From NCBI GenBank assembly GCA_013076295.1, contig RQOL01000531.1:558001-622000 (forward strand): a stretch of 64,000 nucleotides of DNA. Reading direction: 5' to 3'. The notes below the pieces were generated by a model. The model ran no database searches. It was not told the DNA's origin and saw only the letters and a program-made list of their open reading frames with translations. Source of the stretch: Sanderia malayensis. Taxonomy: Eukaryota; Cnidaria; Scyphozoa; Semaeostomeae; Pelagiidae. The position numbers and the translations under genes are program-made. Positions 44,836 to 58,200 of the stretch are shown here, piece by piece. How positions within the stretch are numbered: position 1 is the stretch's first letter; every line of letters starts with the position of its first letter.

Positions 44836-45362
44836 TTTACATTTTAATTTTGACCCTCGACAACCGAATACATTATTACATGAAAACATATTTGACATTT
44901 CGCAGTTCCACTCAACTGTATATAATCCTTAGCCTGAAATAATATTTCCATACCCATATTCAGTATAGATCATTTTATTTTAGATATATAATTAGAAGAC
45001 ATGTTATCAAATTGTCAGGCGTTTATGGAAACAGCTAACAATAAACTTTTTGCAGACATTTTATTTACTGTTTTGTGATGTTTGTTAAGACCTGTTTTAA
45101 CAAAAATGATTTGAAAGTTTATGCCATGTAACATTCAAGTTTAGCTACATCTTATGCAACAAGCAAAGAAGCAAGTTATCGAAAAGACCAAACACATTAT
45201 TCCGAACAATATTTTACAAGCTATATCAACTACTACAAATTAATTAAAAAATGCAAAATTTCAATAACTCATCAAATGCCTCTGGCACAGAAGCTCCATT
45301 AAAGTAATAAACGCCCCGGACATAACGGTAATCTATTTTCCAGTGTTGATTTAATTCAGCAC

Positions 45363-45406
45363 CATAGAGATAGGATATAATATTAATCTTATATCCTATC
45401 TCTATG
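45363..45406. repeat. perfect 18-bp-arm hairpin
   Basis: CATAGAGATAGGATATAA and its exact complement are separated by 8 bp, about 40 bp upstream of the NOC3L start codon, so within its promoter or 5' UTR. Confidence 0.8.
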
Positions 45407-45446
45407 TTCAGCACCCACTAACTAGGCCCAAATTTTCCCAGACCAC

Positions 45447-48400
45447 ATGGCGAAAAAATCTTCGAAAACAAAACTTAGAAATAAACATCAGAACAAACAA
45501 TCAAAAGGCAGAAAAAAGAAGAGAACATCGACAAATAAAACGAAGATTCAAAATGTAACTGTGCAGAGGAAAAGAGAGACGAATGAGCAAATACGAGGCA
45601 CCAACTTTCACGGCCTAGTAAATGGCGATGCCTCTCTTGAAGATATTGATCATCTTATTGATGACAGCGGTGTTATAAGATCGTTAAATGATTTATATCG
45701 GTAAGAAATTGTGTATATGCATAAATGCTTCTTTATCTTTATGGTATGTTATTTTGATTTTATGTTTTAATTGTAGCGTTTTCTTTGAATTAGTTTTTTG
45801 TTGCTCTCTTCTATCGTTCTATTGTTTGTATCTGGTGATGTAGGTACGCATGTCAGTGTCAGACATGGCATAATGGGTGCCATTGAAACTATGTTTGAAA
45901 ATATTTTGGCATTTTCCTTTTGGTTTCATTATCTACAGGGGTTGAAACTCAAGCATTCAGCATCAACTATCCTATGCCCATTATAAGCTATAATAGTTGC
46001 AATTTTGATCTTTTAGATTTTAATCACGGTTTCTCTTTCTTTAAATTCAGAAATGATGATGAAAAACCCCCTTTAAAAAGAAGGAAAGTGGATGGTACAG
46101 GAGAGCAGGAGTATGAGAACGTACCAAGGAAACTGAAGAAGTCATATCTTGAAAATGACGGCAGTGGAAAGGACACTGTTCACCTTCTTCCAATAAAGAA
46201 TAAAGAAGGACTTATACACAGAACACGAAAGGCTGATGATGTAATAAGTAAGTCAATCCCACACTATGCCTGGTGTGTTGAACTTTTAAAGAAAAGAGTA
46301 CAATGCATAGCTCGAGAACAGGGTCACTCCCTAAAACCCCCCACCCCAAGATAAGGCAGTAGGATGAAAGCACATTCTGCCCCATGCAAGGGCAAACAAT
46401 TATGGAAAAGGCAGTAAAGGAGACATTTGTTTCAACTGAAATTTTTCATAGTGTTTAGCAACTGTTCAGAGAATTTTGAATGACGGGAAAGAAATGCCTT
46501 GATTAGCACGCTCTTTTTGCAGTGCGCGCTTCCTGCAATTACTGATTCAGCGATCACAGTTTTCATGGGAACATTTTTTCAAAAATTGGTGACGTTGCAA
46601 TAAAATTTCAAATTTTGTCAAGATTAGGAAAAATGCAAAAGAAAGTATTGTTTGCATTCATGTACCTGTGTATATGCGCTTTCTACCCTTAGCAACACCC
46701 TAAACTCTTTGGTATTGCACTGCTAAGTGCCCTAGTGAGTTATGTAGTCATGTTAACTTGGGGAACTCTGCACAAGTTATTACTGCGCAGGTCTGTATTT
46801 ACGTAACAAATACTATTACATAGTGCTTCTCTAACACAATATTCAGAAATTTAGTATTGCGCAGGTCTGCCCACCTTTAGGGATTAATACGTCACATCTT
46901 GACAATTTCTATAAACTAGAACTTACGGCACTATATATGTGAGTGACTGGATAGCCTAATGGTAAGGCGTCAGCGTGAGAGGTCGAAGGTCATGGATTTG
47001 AGCCCCACCCAGGCACCACCCCTGGTCGGCATGTTGTGGTGGCAGCTCAGCATGTTTGCATTGAAGGTCAGGCAACATTCATCCAACCGTAACCTTCACG
47101 GATTGGTCTCAAGCATCAGTCGATCCGCCATGATGCTTGAGAGTTAGACTTCATCTAATATGTACTTGCAAGAGCTCATGGTAGTGCAACACCCAAGAGT
47201 CTAGAGTGATACTAAGGGTGGGAATCCAAAGACTATATAAGTGTGCAACAATATTTTTCTCCTTATTAATATGAAACTCGCTGTGGATATTTTATGAATT
47301 GTTTAATAATTCATTTACACTTTATAATGTATGCCCAAATTTTTTATGCAATTAAAATGTCAAGTGTTTATAATTTATTTTTCAATGTTATTTATAATTG
47401 ATCAAACTCTTGAAATTCCAAGACCAGATTCTGGATTTCCAAAACCACAAAGTGTCTGCCATATCAAACTGAAATAGGCCCTGTACTTTGGGTAAAGCAC
47501 AAACGTAAATAATTTAACTGACACAGTATACGCATATTTACTAACGGTTCATTACTTTCATTTAAAGTTTATATTTTTGCATCACATTTACAGTTCGATT
47601 AAATTAAATCTGTTTTTTTTATGATTAGTTGGAAGTGAAAGCAAAGAAGATATTGAAAAGGATGAAGATGAAACACTGCAAGAAACTGTTCAATCTGAAC
47701 TGACAATGATTGAAATTTATGCAAAAAGAGAGGAATTGCTCAGGGAAAACAAAATGATCATTGCAAAGTTGTGTGAAGAAATGCTTGAGAATCCAGATGC
47801 TAATGTGAGTTTAGAAGCTTTGAAATTACTTGTGTTAGTTTGTCTTTAAACCTAGATATATCATATCTTGAAGAAGATTAAGAGCAGTTGAAAATTAAGA
47901 GCAGTTGAAAACAATTGAATGAATAGTACCATGTGAATCATAAAATATTTTATGATTCACATGGTACTATTCATTCAATTGTGTTCCTAAGATTAAAAGC
48001 ACTCAGCTATATTCGGAGCTAACAAAAATAAAATTTAGGTAAATTGAAAATTTGCATTATGGAAAGGCTTGATACACAAGAGGTTTATTAAGGCTCCTGT
48101 CTAATTTCCAGTCCAATTGTACGTTAAAATTTGTTTTTTCATTTTTTTGTTGATTAATTGTTGTAAAAGCTATCTGATAATATCCGACTTCAGAATATGA
48201 GATCATATTCAAGTGCTTCTGTTTTCCATGACAGATTAAAAATTTGAAAAAGCTGCTTGATTTCTGCAACAAGGGACAGATATTGGTTATTCAAAAATTG
48301 GCCCTCATTTCTTTGTGTGAAATTTTCAAAGATATTGTACCAGGGTGTGTATATTATGCTGGTCATGTTTTTTTATATATCTCTTCAACACTTACACTTT

Positions 48401-51400
48401 CCCTTTTCTTGTCCTTTTGATACAGGCATGTAAAATCTATGTAAAATATTGTAAAGCATATATTGCACATTTTTAATGACGTACTTCAATGCATTTTCTC
48501 CACGCTTCTACCGAGTTAATTTATGCGAACGTAATATACTGTTGTGATAATTAGTAAAATATGATGAAGAAATTTTAATGTTTGTTGCCTGTTTTTTTAG
48601 CTATCGAATACGACCACTTTCCGAACAAGAACAGACAGTTAGAGTATGTTAAATCGACCGAACTTTTCCAATGTCAATTTTCTTTTTTCTTGTTGCACTT
48701 TGGAACACTTTTTCTGATGAGTTATTTTGTTTACGACCAGGTGTCCAAAGACGTCAGAAAATTACGTGACTTTGAAGAAGGAATTATTGTGAATTACAAG
48801 AAATACCTTGACATCTTGGAGGAATTAGTTGCAAGTAAGTTGTCTTTTGTTGCTCTTGCAGACTTCAGCCGCCAAGATACCCGATCCTCAGGCTCAAACT
48901 ATACAATTGAGTTGCGTTAACTGATATGATACAGCATCAATGTAACAAACTTTGAGCGAAGTGATAAATTACTTTTTTATATTAACAATTTGTGGAATCA
49001 TTGATTTTATTATGAATGAGTTAAAGAGACTAGGCTTTTAGCTCACCATAGAATAAAGGTTGTTGTATTCATTGTTCATCGTAACGAGATTTCATTGTGA
49101 TGGTCTATTGTTTAAGCCTGTACGACTTTGTTTGAATTATTCTTGAATTGAAGCAGTAGCAGTAAGGGGAGTAGGGGATGTCGGTATAACGTAAAGGCCA
49201 CTTAGCAATGTTGTCGAGAAGCTGTTTGAATTATTGGTGGCTTAATCTTCCAGGCTTTGCAAAGAAAAAGGCGAAGTCCAATATTGGCAACGATGAAGTA
49301 TCATCAAAAGTAAAGGTGATTGATATTGTTCTGCTCGAATGACTAACGTTTTTTATTTATTATTTTATTACAGTTTTTATTATAGTTTACCCAAATAAAT
49401 TTTCATCACATTTTAATGCAACCAAATTTTTTATGCACTTGCATTTCGATATATATTGTTAAAACTAAATTACCTGATGTGTGAAAGCATTATTCTATTT
49501 CTCTGAGTTTTGAGCCTCAGTTTTGTCCATGGATAACTCAAAGCCTTATAAAGTCATTTGATTACTTCCATGGGTAGTGATTTCTGATTCTGTGACATGA
49601 TGCTTATTCTAATTGATTTGCAGGTCAATTGTGGGCTTGCTACAACCGCTGCAAAGTGTATGAGTGAACTGCTGTTGAACTTGAGTCATTTCAACTATCG
49701 AACAAATCTAATTGTCGCAATAGTGTCAAGAATGCATCTCGATGGAGAGAAAAAGGAGGTGAGATTAATTGTTTAGGCCAATGAACTTCAACCACAATGT
49801 TTTCTGATAAGATAAAATGTATGAATATGCGATGAATAAATTATTGTGATTGAGCTTATTGGTTCATTTTTTCTCAGATTGGTCATTTATTTACTGAAAC
49901 GATAAAAAAGCTTTTTAAAAGTGACGAGATTGGAGATGTATCTATCGAGGTGAGCATCTGATGTTGTTTTTATATTTATTAATTAATGCAGTTGAGCTGC
50001 ATTCGAAACCGCGATATCTTTCAAAAAGTTATCCGCCAGATTAGAGTTGTACTTTGTTAATGGATGACTCCAGGCATTGGGTCTATTTAAGCCGAAGCTT
50101 CTTTAACTTCAAGAATGACATTTTCATTTTCCCGGGTCCAAGACACAACGCCGTTTAGCAATTAATAAATAAGTTTTCTTAGTTTGTTTGTTTGTGTATT
50201 TATTTACTTGCTTGTTTGTTAAATTATTTTCTTTTTCATTGTCCGTTTCCACAGGCTTTGAAAGTAATCAGTCGCATAATGAAAAGCAAAATAACTCATA
50301 TAACTCCACAGGTAATTGTCATTTTGTTATTTCATTTTCACTGTTTTAAGTATGAAAACATGACATAAGTACAATTTTGTTTTATTTTTTGCATTTAATT
50401 TGAAGATTTCTTGCAGCTCTTGCTTTTCATTCCAGGTACTAGAAACTCTTCTTTGTTTGAACATTAATTCTCAAATGGTCAAAGAAGCTGAGAACAGAGA
50501 GTCTAAGATTGAAAGAATCAAAAAGAGAAAAGAAGAAGTTAAGAAAATGTCCAGAAATGAAAGAAAGGTACTTATTATAAATCAATGTTACTATCTATTG
50601 TATATATCTTGTTAGATTTAAGTAAATGCATGTAATGTGATCGAGTTGGGAGGGTGCTGGGTTACATCTTCATTCTTTATCACGTATAAGTTATCTTTGG
50701 CTTGAAAATATGATTCTGCAATGGATCATTTCTAATCCTTTAAGAATTACTTGAATTAGGGAGCTTTAGTGCTACTTACATTAGTTGGCTCCTAATTGTT
50801 TTTATTTGTTTGTTTCTTAGAGGAAGAAAATGGAAGTGAAGTTGGACAAAGAATTGCAAGAAACCGAAGCTGTTGAAAGTCGTGAAAAGCTGCTAAAATT
50901 TGTAAGTAGTTTCATTTTTTTACACATTTTTTTACAAGAAAGTTTCTTTTCAGAGCAGTACTCAAGATTTCCTTGCAATTTCCCAATTTCAGTACCAAAT
51001 CTTTAAGTCTTACGTTGCTGAACATGCGCATCGCATTGACGATAGTACAATTCTACGAGTAATATTTTTCTCTTCAAATGTTGATAGATGCTATATAAAA
51101 GTCACAGAATTTAATGCTTCGTGCTTGCGCGGAAATTTCTCATTGAAGTTTTGAATAGCTTTCTTAGGCTTCAAAAATCCAGTGCTGAACTAATGCTAAA
51201 GTAAATAGCTAATGCAACTAATGCAAGTACTGCTTTCAGAATTTAAACAATTGCATAATTTTATTTCATAATGGCTTTTTATTGCAATGGGCTATATCTG
51301 CATTGATATGCAAATAAGCTTGAGTACATTTGAATATGGGATGCTACTTCATATTTATTATTCGAAGCATATCATTTATAAACATTTCTAATTCTTTTAC

Positions 51401-54081
51401 AGCAAACAGAGATCCTAAAGACACTCTTTGTCATATATTTTCGAATTCTGAAGCAGGAGAAACGAACTGCCTTGCTCACTCCTGTCCTCAAGGGCCTATC
51501 GAAATTTGCTCACCTTATCAATGTGGACTTCTTCAATGATTTGATGAAATCTCTGAAACTCCTCATCAACTCTGGGGTAAGATCCTCTTAATGATATCCT
51601 TTGCTTTGAGCATATATAAAACTGATCCAGAGCCACCATTCGATAGAGTTATTGCTAATTTGAGAACAGCGTATCAACTTTGCTCGTAAATACGCAAGGA
51701 TAGATTTTATTTTTGCATAAACTGTGCTCCTCTTTTCCTATAGCTTTACTTCGCAATTGTTATTGTTTTTCTATTTTACATAGAACATCACACCTTCTTT
51801 TCTTGGCATCTAATTAGAATGATTACTGTTGCATTTTAGGAATTGACGCTAACACAATCCCTCAATTGTGTGCTGACAACATTCAAGATACTCTCTGGAC
51901 AAGGTAAATGAAATCGTCCATCTTTATTCGCCATATTGTCCGTTCTGTTTCAGCACACTCGTTCGAGTCTCGTTGAAACAATAGAAGTTCGCTACATACT
52001 CTCCTCCTCATCTTTATGTAAGCTGGAAATTATATTCCATTAGTAAATGGGTGTGTTATTTCTCGACATTCTCGGAATGTCTTAGAGCTGAGTTTATTAC
52101 CATCTACATGGATCTTTTCCAGGCGAATCACTGAATATCGACCTTCATCATTTTTACTTGCATCTTTACAATTCCCTTGTCAACATTGGTGCAGGTAAGT
52201 TTATTTTTCTACCTCGAGAGAAAGGTAGAAATAGAGGAATTTTTGAATTGCATTAAAGTTTTTAATAGTTTATTTTTCGAATGTCGACTGCATGTATAGT
52301 AAACTTATTTGTTTGCCTTTAAGATTGCGATCAAGAAGATTTTGATCTTTGCGTGGAGTGCTTGGATATCATGCTACTGAAAAGAAGAAAGCAGGTAAGT
52401 TAATTGCTCTTTGCTATTAACATAACTGAATTTACAAGATGACTTTTTTGAAAAGAAATATATATATTTCCCAAGACGTCTGTACTCTTCTATACTCAAG
52501 ATTCCCAACATTGTAGTTTCCAGATTGCGACGTGTTTTATGTGCTAAAACGTATGGAGCCAGATAAATAAATGTTGTGTGCGCCACTGACAGTTATGCGG
52601 ACTGTTCTACTGAGTGGCTAAACTTAGTCACATTACAAGTATAAATATAGCATAAATTGTATCCAAGAAAGGTTGGCCAAATGTTACCATAGGTAGGAGA
52701 GTATCATGCTGGAGGCTAATTAGCCAATGAGATCTGAACAGAAGAAGTGCATGAATGTGGTGCCTTGGTTAAATACGCGAAGAGCTGACATAAGTGGAAG
52801 TAGTTCGACGTGAGAAAGTTTGGAATGAATGAGAGAAGAAAGCTGAAAAATAGAGAGCTTAGAATAGCCAACGTTTGGTTTCACTACAACCTTGACTCTT
52901 TTTCAACCTCTTTTTAATAAAAGTAGATCAAATGTTTTCCATATTTTCGTACACAGATTTCTCTGAGAAGAATACTTGGGTTTTTGAAGCGAATATCGAC
53001 GATTGCTTTGCATTTAGAATCAAATAATCTGTTTGCATTCTTGAGTATAACCAGAGGCGTCTTGCAGGTATGTAGTTGGATGATGTTTTAAGATTTCATC
53101 GCCAGCCTAGATATTTATTGCATTTCGTTATTGTGAACCCACTAAACTTGGTTTTTATTCAAATTCACTACATATCTAGCTACATATCTTTTGAAAAATG
53201 CTGTACAGTTTTGTTTTGATGAGTAGAAATTGCTTTGCAAAATTGTTCAGGCTAATGACGTTTCAACTTAAATGGCAACTGGAATATTTGTTTCAATACA
53301 GCAGCCATTTAGTGCATAGTTGCAATTAATGTATAGAGGTCTTATGTGCTCCGACAGATCAAATTGCTACATGATTATTTCATTATCATGCTATTAATTT
53401 TTCAGCTCAACCCGAAATGTGACATTCTTCTGGACAGTGAAAGTATGGGACGTGGTATATTCCAACCCGAATTGGAAGATCCAGAACACTGTAATGCAGA
53501 CAGCACTGCACTGTGGGAACTGCCACTGCTCTCAAAGCATTACTGCTTAGATGCACGTGACTACACGCATCATCTGATCCACGGAGCGCCTTCGCAGGGG
53601 CAAGGTGCTCTTCCAAAACGACTAGCACAAAGGTAATTAGTCATTATCACAGTTTTATGTTAGCGTTGTTTTCCATGTTTACGTACTTTTGTTTAGATCT
53701 TGATACCTGGCACGCGCAATGATTATAGATATGTTGCCCAACAGTATCCAACAATTTGTTAAATTGCTTCTTTGTAGTGTAATTTAACCTGGCTTTAATT
53801 CACGTTTATTTTATTCAATTTACACTTCACTTTATTGAGTGAGTGAGTCTACTCGAAAAGGTAAAATTTCATTTTTTTGTTTCAGAAGTCAACTTGAACC
53901 TTCTGAATGTCCGCCATTACAGTTTTACATGCCGACAAGCGTACCAGCTACAAGAAAAGTGAAGAAGTTTACAAAGCATAATGATAGTAATTGGATTGAT
54001 AGCTCATTTGAAAGTTATGTTGAACAGTTTAATTCGTTATCTTTAAAGTACAAATTGAAATTTTCCAAATGCTTAACGTGA
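45447..54081 (+). CDS. NOC3L: nucleolar complex protein 3 homolog
   Basis: NOC3 forms a complex with NOC2 that drives pre-60S ribosome maturation and export, and it also has roles in replication licensing. Nineteen exons are in phase: 45447-45700, 46051-46247, 47629-47804, 48235-48344, 48601-48643, 48741-48834, 49254-49315, 49624-49758, 49878-49949, 50255-50311, 50436-50567, 50821-50901, 51403-51576, 51840-51903, 52123-52194, 52324-52394, 52957-53067, 53406-53632 and 53886-54081. The product is 775 aa (about 800 in human). The N-terminus is a basic nucleolar-targeting region. NOC3 signatures include [71 protein letters not shown] and the C-terminal [17 protein letters not shown] (CBF-type domain). 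The start is the first Met of exon 1. Confidence 0.95.
46940..47250 (+). mobile_element. tRNA-derived SINE in NOC3L intron 2
   Basis: The head resembles a tRNA gene with pol III box A (TAGCCTAATGG, 46952-46962) and box B (GGATTTGAGCC, 46994-47004) at normal spacing. About 200 bp of unrelated body follow, and no full cloverleaf can be drawn. The exact 3' end is not certain. Confidence 0.7.
47911..47982. repeat. 72-bp perfect palindrome
   Basis: The sequence is its own reverse complement over 72 bp, without a loop (outer ACAATTGAATGAATAG, centre AAAATATTTT). It lies in NOC3L intron 3. A perfect palindrome of this size is normally unstable, so it is probably young. Confidence 0.92.
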
Positions 54082-55297
54082 CCCGTTACCAGAATTTACG
54101 AAAATTCCTTTTTAAGAAGATATCGTCAATATATAGCTTTGAGTATACGTTTAGAACTGTTTGTAACATTTGTCAGATTGTGTAATTTTATGCAATGTTT
54201 ACAGGGATATGATGGATTTTATACAGGAAAACACCTGCTTGAGTGAATTTTTTGTTTTGATTTGCTTCATGGTCACGCGATAGAGATTGCTGCACAAAAC
54301 ACAGCATCATGAGAGTCGTGACTGGTAATATAGCGATAACATAGTGCACACACCGTAAATATTTGAGTAAGAAGCCCCCATCTTGATAATCACTTGCAAG
54401 GATATTGAGTGATATTGATTTGTGTAGTGAATGTATTGCAAATAGCGAGACATTTATTCATTCGATGCATACTGTTGTTTTCGTGAAGCTCGATATTGAA
54501 TGAACATCCAAATTTCGTTTTCTAAATAAACCCCCCGGGGACTTGCGGGTACTTTTATTATCATGATTATTTACTATTTTATTATTATTATTATGACTAT
54601 TTTTTGGTGCCGCAGGTGTCAAATGATATTCACGCAGCATACATCAAGTAGTTGTGACTGACCCATGTCCTCCTCGGTCACTTGAAAGATGTGATCAATA
54701 ACATGTCGCAGGAAATTGCTAGAAGTGTTAATTTTGGCTACTATCTTCTGGTTTGCCAACTAAACCGTAAACAAAGACTAACGACAAGGTAATTTATCAT
54801 TTTGCGCATGAGTAAATTTTATTTTTTCTGTTACGATCTTTGGTTTTTGCTTGTAAAGCACGTTGAAATTGGCATTTGAATTTGCATTACGGCCAAGCCA
54901 AGTTAACCGTGACCCTGCCTTTACTGACAAAATCTATACATTGTTTCTACAGTATTTACTTATCAAGAAATTGATGGAATAGGAAATAAGATTAATATAT
55001 TTTGTATGTTCAGTTTGTCTTACCCATAAATTTGCACACATTGCACACAAAGCATGAGTTATAGCTTTGTTTTCTTTTACGACTGGCATGCTGCTGTGCT
55101 GCTGCTTACTGCCTAAATATCAAGATTGTCGTGATTACTGCTCTGCTTATCTGTATGTAGACTAACACCCTTTCATAAGGATTGGGATTGTTGATTGTTG
55201 GGAAATTGTTCGTATTGCAGTGCTTTTGCTCCACTATTTCTGTGATCTAAATGTAACATACTAAATTAATTCTTTATTGCTTGTTTTAGAATTTACC
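54082..55297. other. NOC3L-CUB gene intergenic region
   Basis: This holds the NOC3L 3' UTR (AATAAA near 54525) and the upstream region of the CUB gene. A TTA/ATT-rich stretch lies near 54560-54600. No coding exon is supported. Confidence 0.55.
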
Positions 55298-58200
55298 ATG
55301 ACGATACAACCCTGCATACTGTATATTATCATTGGAATCACATTGATATTTAAAATTCAAGGTAGTTATTTTTGAAATATTTTTTTCACCTGTTTGTTAA
55401 CAGTTTTTTCAAAAGGTGTTTTTTCAATTTTTCCAAATCCCATCATAAAAGGGTCCTCTGTATACAAGGCCAATCTCTAGCATTTTATATTTTTTAAAGC
55501 TGTGCCATTGTTCTGAATTGTATGGTCTAATGCTATAAAATTCAGCTTTGTTTGTGTTAATTGAAAGTAGAGTTGTGCAAAATTGGTTTTGTAATACCAG
55601 GAAGGTTTTGTTATACCAGGAAGGTTTTGTGATACCAGGAAGGTTTTATGATACCAGGAAGGTTTTCATTAACCTTTGAAATACTAAACTATGCAGATCA
55701 ATAATACATGTCCACATAATATTTTCCATTAAAATTTATGTTGCTGCTATTATTATATTTCTGTGAAACATTTTATTTTTATAGGCAAATGTGGAGGAGC
55801 ATTAAAGGGCTTCAATGGAGGTTTCCAGAGCCCTAACCAAACTGAACTGGCATCTTTATTTAATAATAGCATTTATGAATGCAGATGGAAAATCTCACTA
55901 CCATCAACACGCAGGATCATTTTAAAATTCACAGATTTCTCTGTCAACTCAAGTCAAATTACTGAAAAATGCAACGTCAGGAAGTCAGTAGCAATTGTTG
56001 AACATCTAAAGTAAGTAATTATCAAAATATTTGGAAGGATAATTAACTATATGTACATGTAGTACATGTATAGATTTTCAGCCTTACCCCAGCCCTAATT
56101 TAATGCTGCATAGCAAAAGCTAGTGTCGTTTAGAACTGGCATAAAAAGGGCCGCTGAAGTATTAAGCATGCTTTGAATGTACTTTTTGCAATATCTGAAA
56201 TATATGTCAACCCTGGTAGACTGGACTGGAGACTAAGTTGTCTAGACTAAGTTTAAGATTAAGCTTTTATAAATCAAAATTTCATTTGCCCAGATGAATG
56301 TTGTATTCTTCTGGGCATTCAACTTATCAAATCTCAAGTGGAATTAAGTGGGTGCTCAAATATCATACCTTAATTGTATCATTAAAATGAATAAATCAAT
56401 TGCATGTTCTTGATATGGAACATTTCATCATTTCAGCCCTTCGATCAGAAAGGAAACATTGCTGTGTGGCAACAACCTACCTCCACCCTACCACAGTGAA
56501 AGCTCAAGCATTGAAGTCATTCTTAGAGACCAAATTCCTAACAATAGGTCATTTATCAGCTCATTCAAAGCCATCTACATATCTGTTGTTTTAACTCCAA
56601 TGCCAAATGTCTGTGGTAAGTAGATAGATTTCAGATGATGTACAGACACAACAAGCAAACTATTCATCGTATGGAGGTTCCTTTTACAAAAAATGACCAT
56701 TTTTAAGATAATTTTTGGACAAGGAATCTCTGGCTGCCTTATGGGGTGTCCATTGTTTGAAGGTCTTCATTGTATTAATGTTGCTTTCACAAGGAGATGA
56801 CATATTTTGCGAAATTTTAGGACAAAACTGGTTAACTGTTGTATAGAGGTGTTTGTTAATGGAGGTCCCACTGTATCAATAAACAGTTAATACGAAAATC
56901 AGAGAGTCTTTACAGTTCAAGCTTTATGGATCTTAGAGACTTGTAATATATGCAACTGCAATGTCACTAGAAAATATAACATCTAACTGAATCTAAATGT
57001 TATTTTCCAGCTTGTCTTTCCGTACAGTAAGCAATCCAGTCATTACCAAGTATTTTGCGTGTTGATTATTTTCTTTTTGTTCAAGGTTCTTGTGGAGGTG
57101 TTCTGAATGTTGATTCGGGTATGATTAAATCTCCGAACTTTCCAAATTCTTACTCGAATAACTGTGACTGTAAATGGACAATTTACATCAGAAGAGGATA
57201 CGTTATCAAATTTAAGTTTTTGTGAGTAGAAATTCGTGTATTCAATTTTAATTTTCAAAAATCTCTACTGATTTCGCTGTTTGTTGTCGCTTTTTATAAT
57301 GCAAGTTTCGTGTTATAAACCGTCTACAAACGTGTTTTGGATGGATATAAATCCAATCCAGATCTTTACAAAAAATCCACGCTAAATAATCTAATATATC
57401 GCATAGATCCTGGAAACGTAAAACAATCTTGGATCATTGCTCGGTAAATAAAACGACTGGCACTTCAGTACTAAAAGTTTCTGAATTGGATTCTTATTTT
57501 CGGGAGTCAAAATTACCTTGTTGTTTTGAAAGAAAAAATAACAGCATTCTTGATATTCACAAAAAATATGCTGTGCACAAAGTCAATTGACTTCAATTTA
57601 AGAATGGAGATTTTACAGATTCTTAATTGATCTCTAGCCTAGTAGCTACTGGAGTTTCTTCAATTTGTTGGCCATTTCAGTTCTAGTCTCTAATAAATCA
57701 GCTTGTGAAGGTCTAATGAACTGCTTCGCGGAACAATTTGCCCAAGTTTAAGCACACACCCAGAATAGAGAAAGTTATTTGGTTTCTTTCAAGGTTCCTT
57801 GTGCTATGTTTGTTATATCATGTTTCTTTAGGCTTTCTATATCAAACTTTTAAGTAATTGTTGACTCAATAGGAGATAGAGACGAATTCATGAATGTGTT
57901 CAAAGTAGAGAGGGTTCGTTGTGATTTCCTGTTTGCAATGTTTTAATTTGGTTTAAAACTTTTCTCGCAGGACTTTTTCACTGGAGAAAGACGACAAAGT
58001 ACGCCTTTGTCGCGATTTTTTAATCATTTACGATGGACCCACATCATCATCTTCAAGCTTAGGTAAAACTCTTTATAAATCATGTATATATATGCAAGTG
58101 GAGGTACTAATGAAGGAAACATGTTTGCTGTTACTCGAAGTTGCATGCATGCATGCGTGCGCTCTTGCTAGACAGACTACAGTTGACCTCCGCAATCTCG

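Larger units (their letters stand above)
44575..45446. other. rhotekin-NOC3L intergenic region
   Basis: This holds the rhotekin 3' flank, the hAT-like MITE at 44692-44835 and a hairpin with 18-bp perfect arms (45363-45380 and 45389-45406). No gene is seen. Confidence 0.6.

Noticed and set aside
46940..47010. Functional tRNA gene
   Set aside because: Boxes A and B are present but no acceptor stem or full cloverleaf forms, and unrelated sequence continues as in a SINE.
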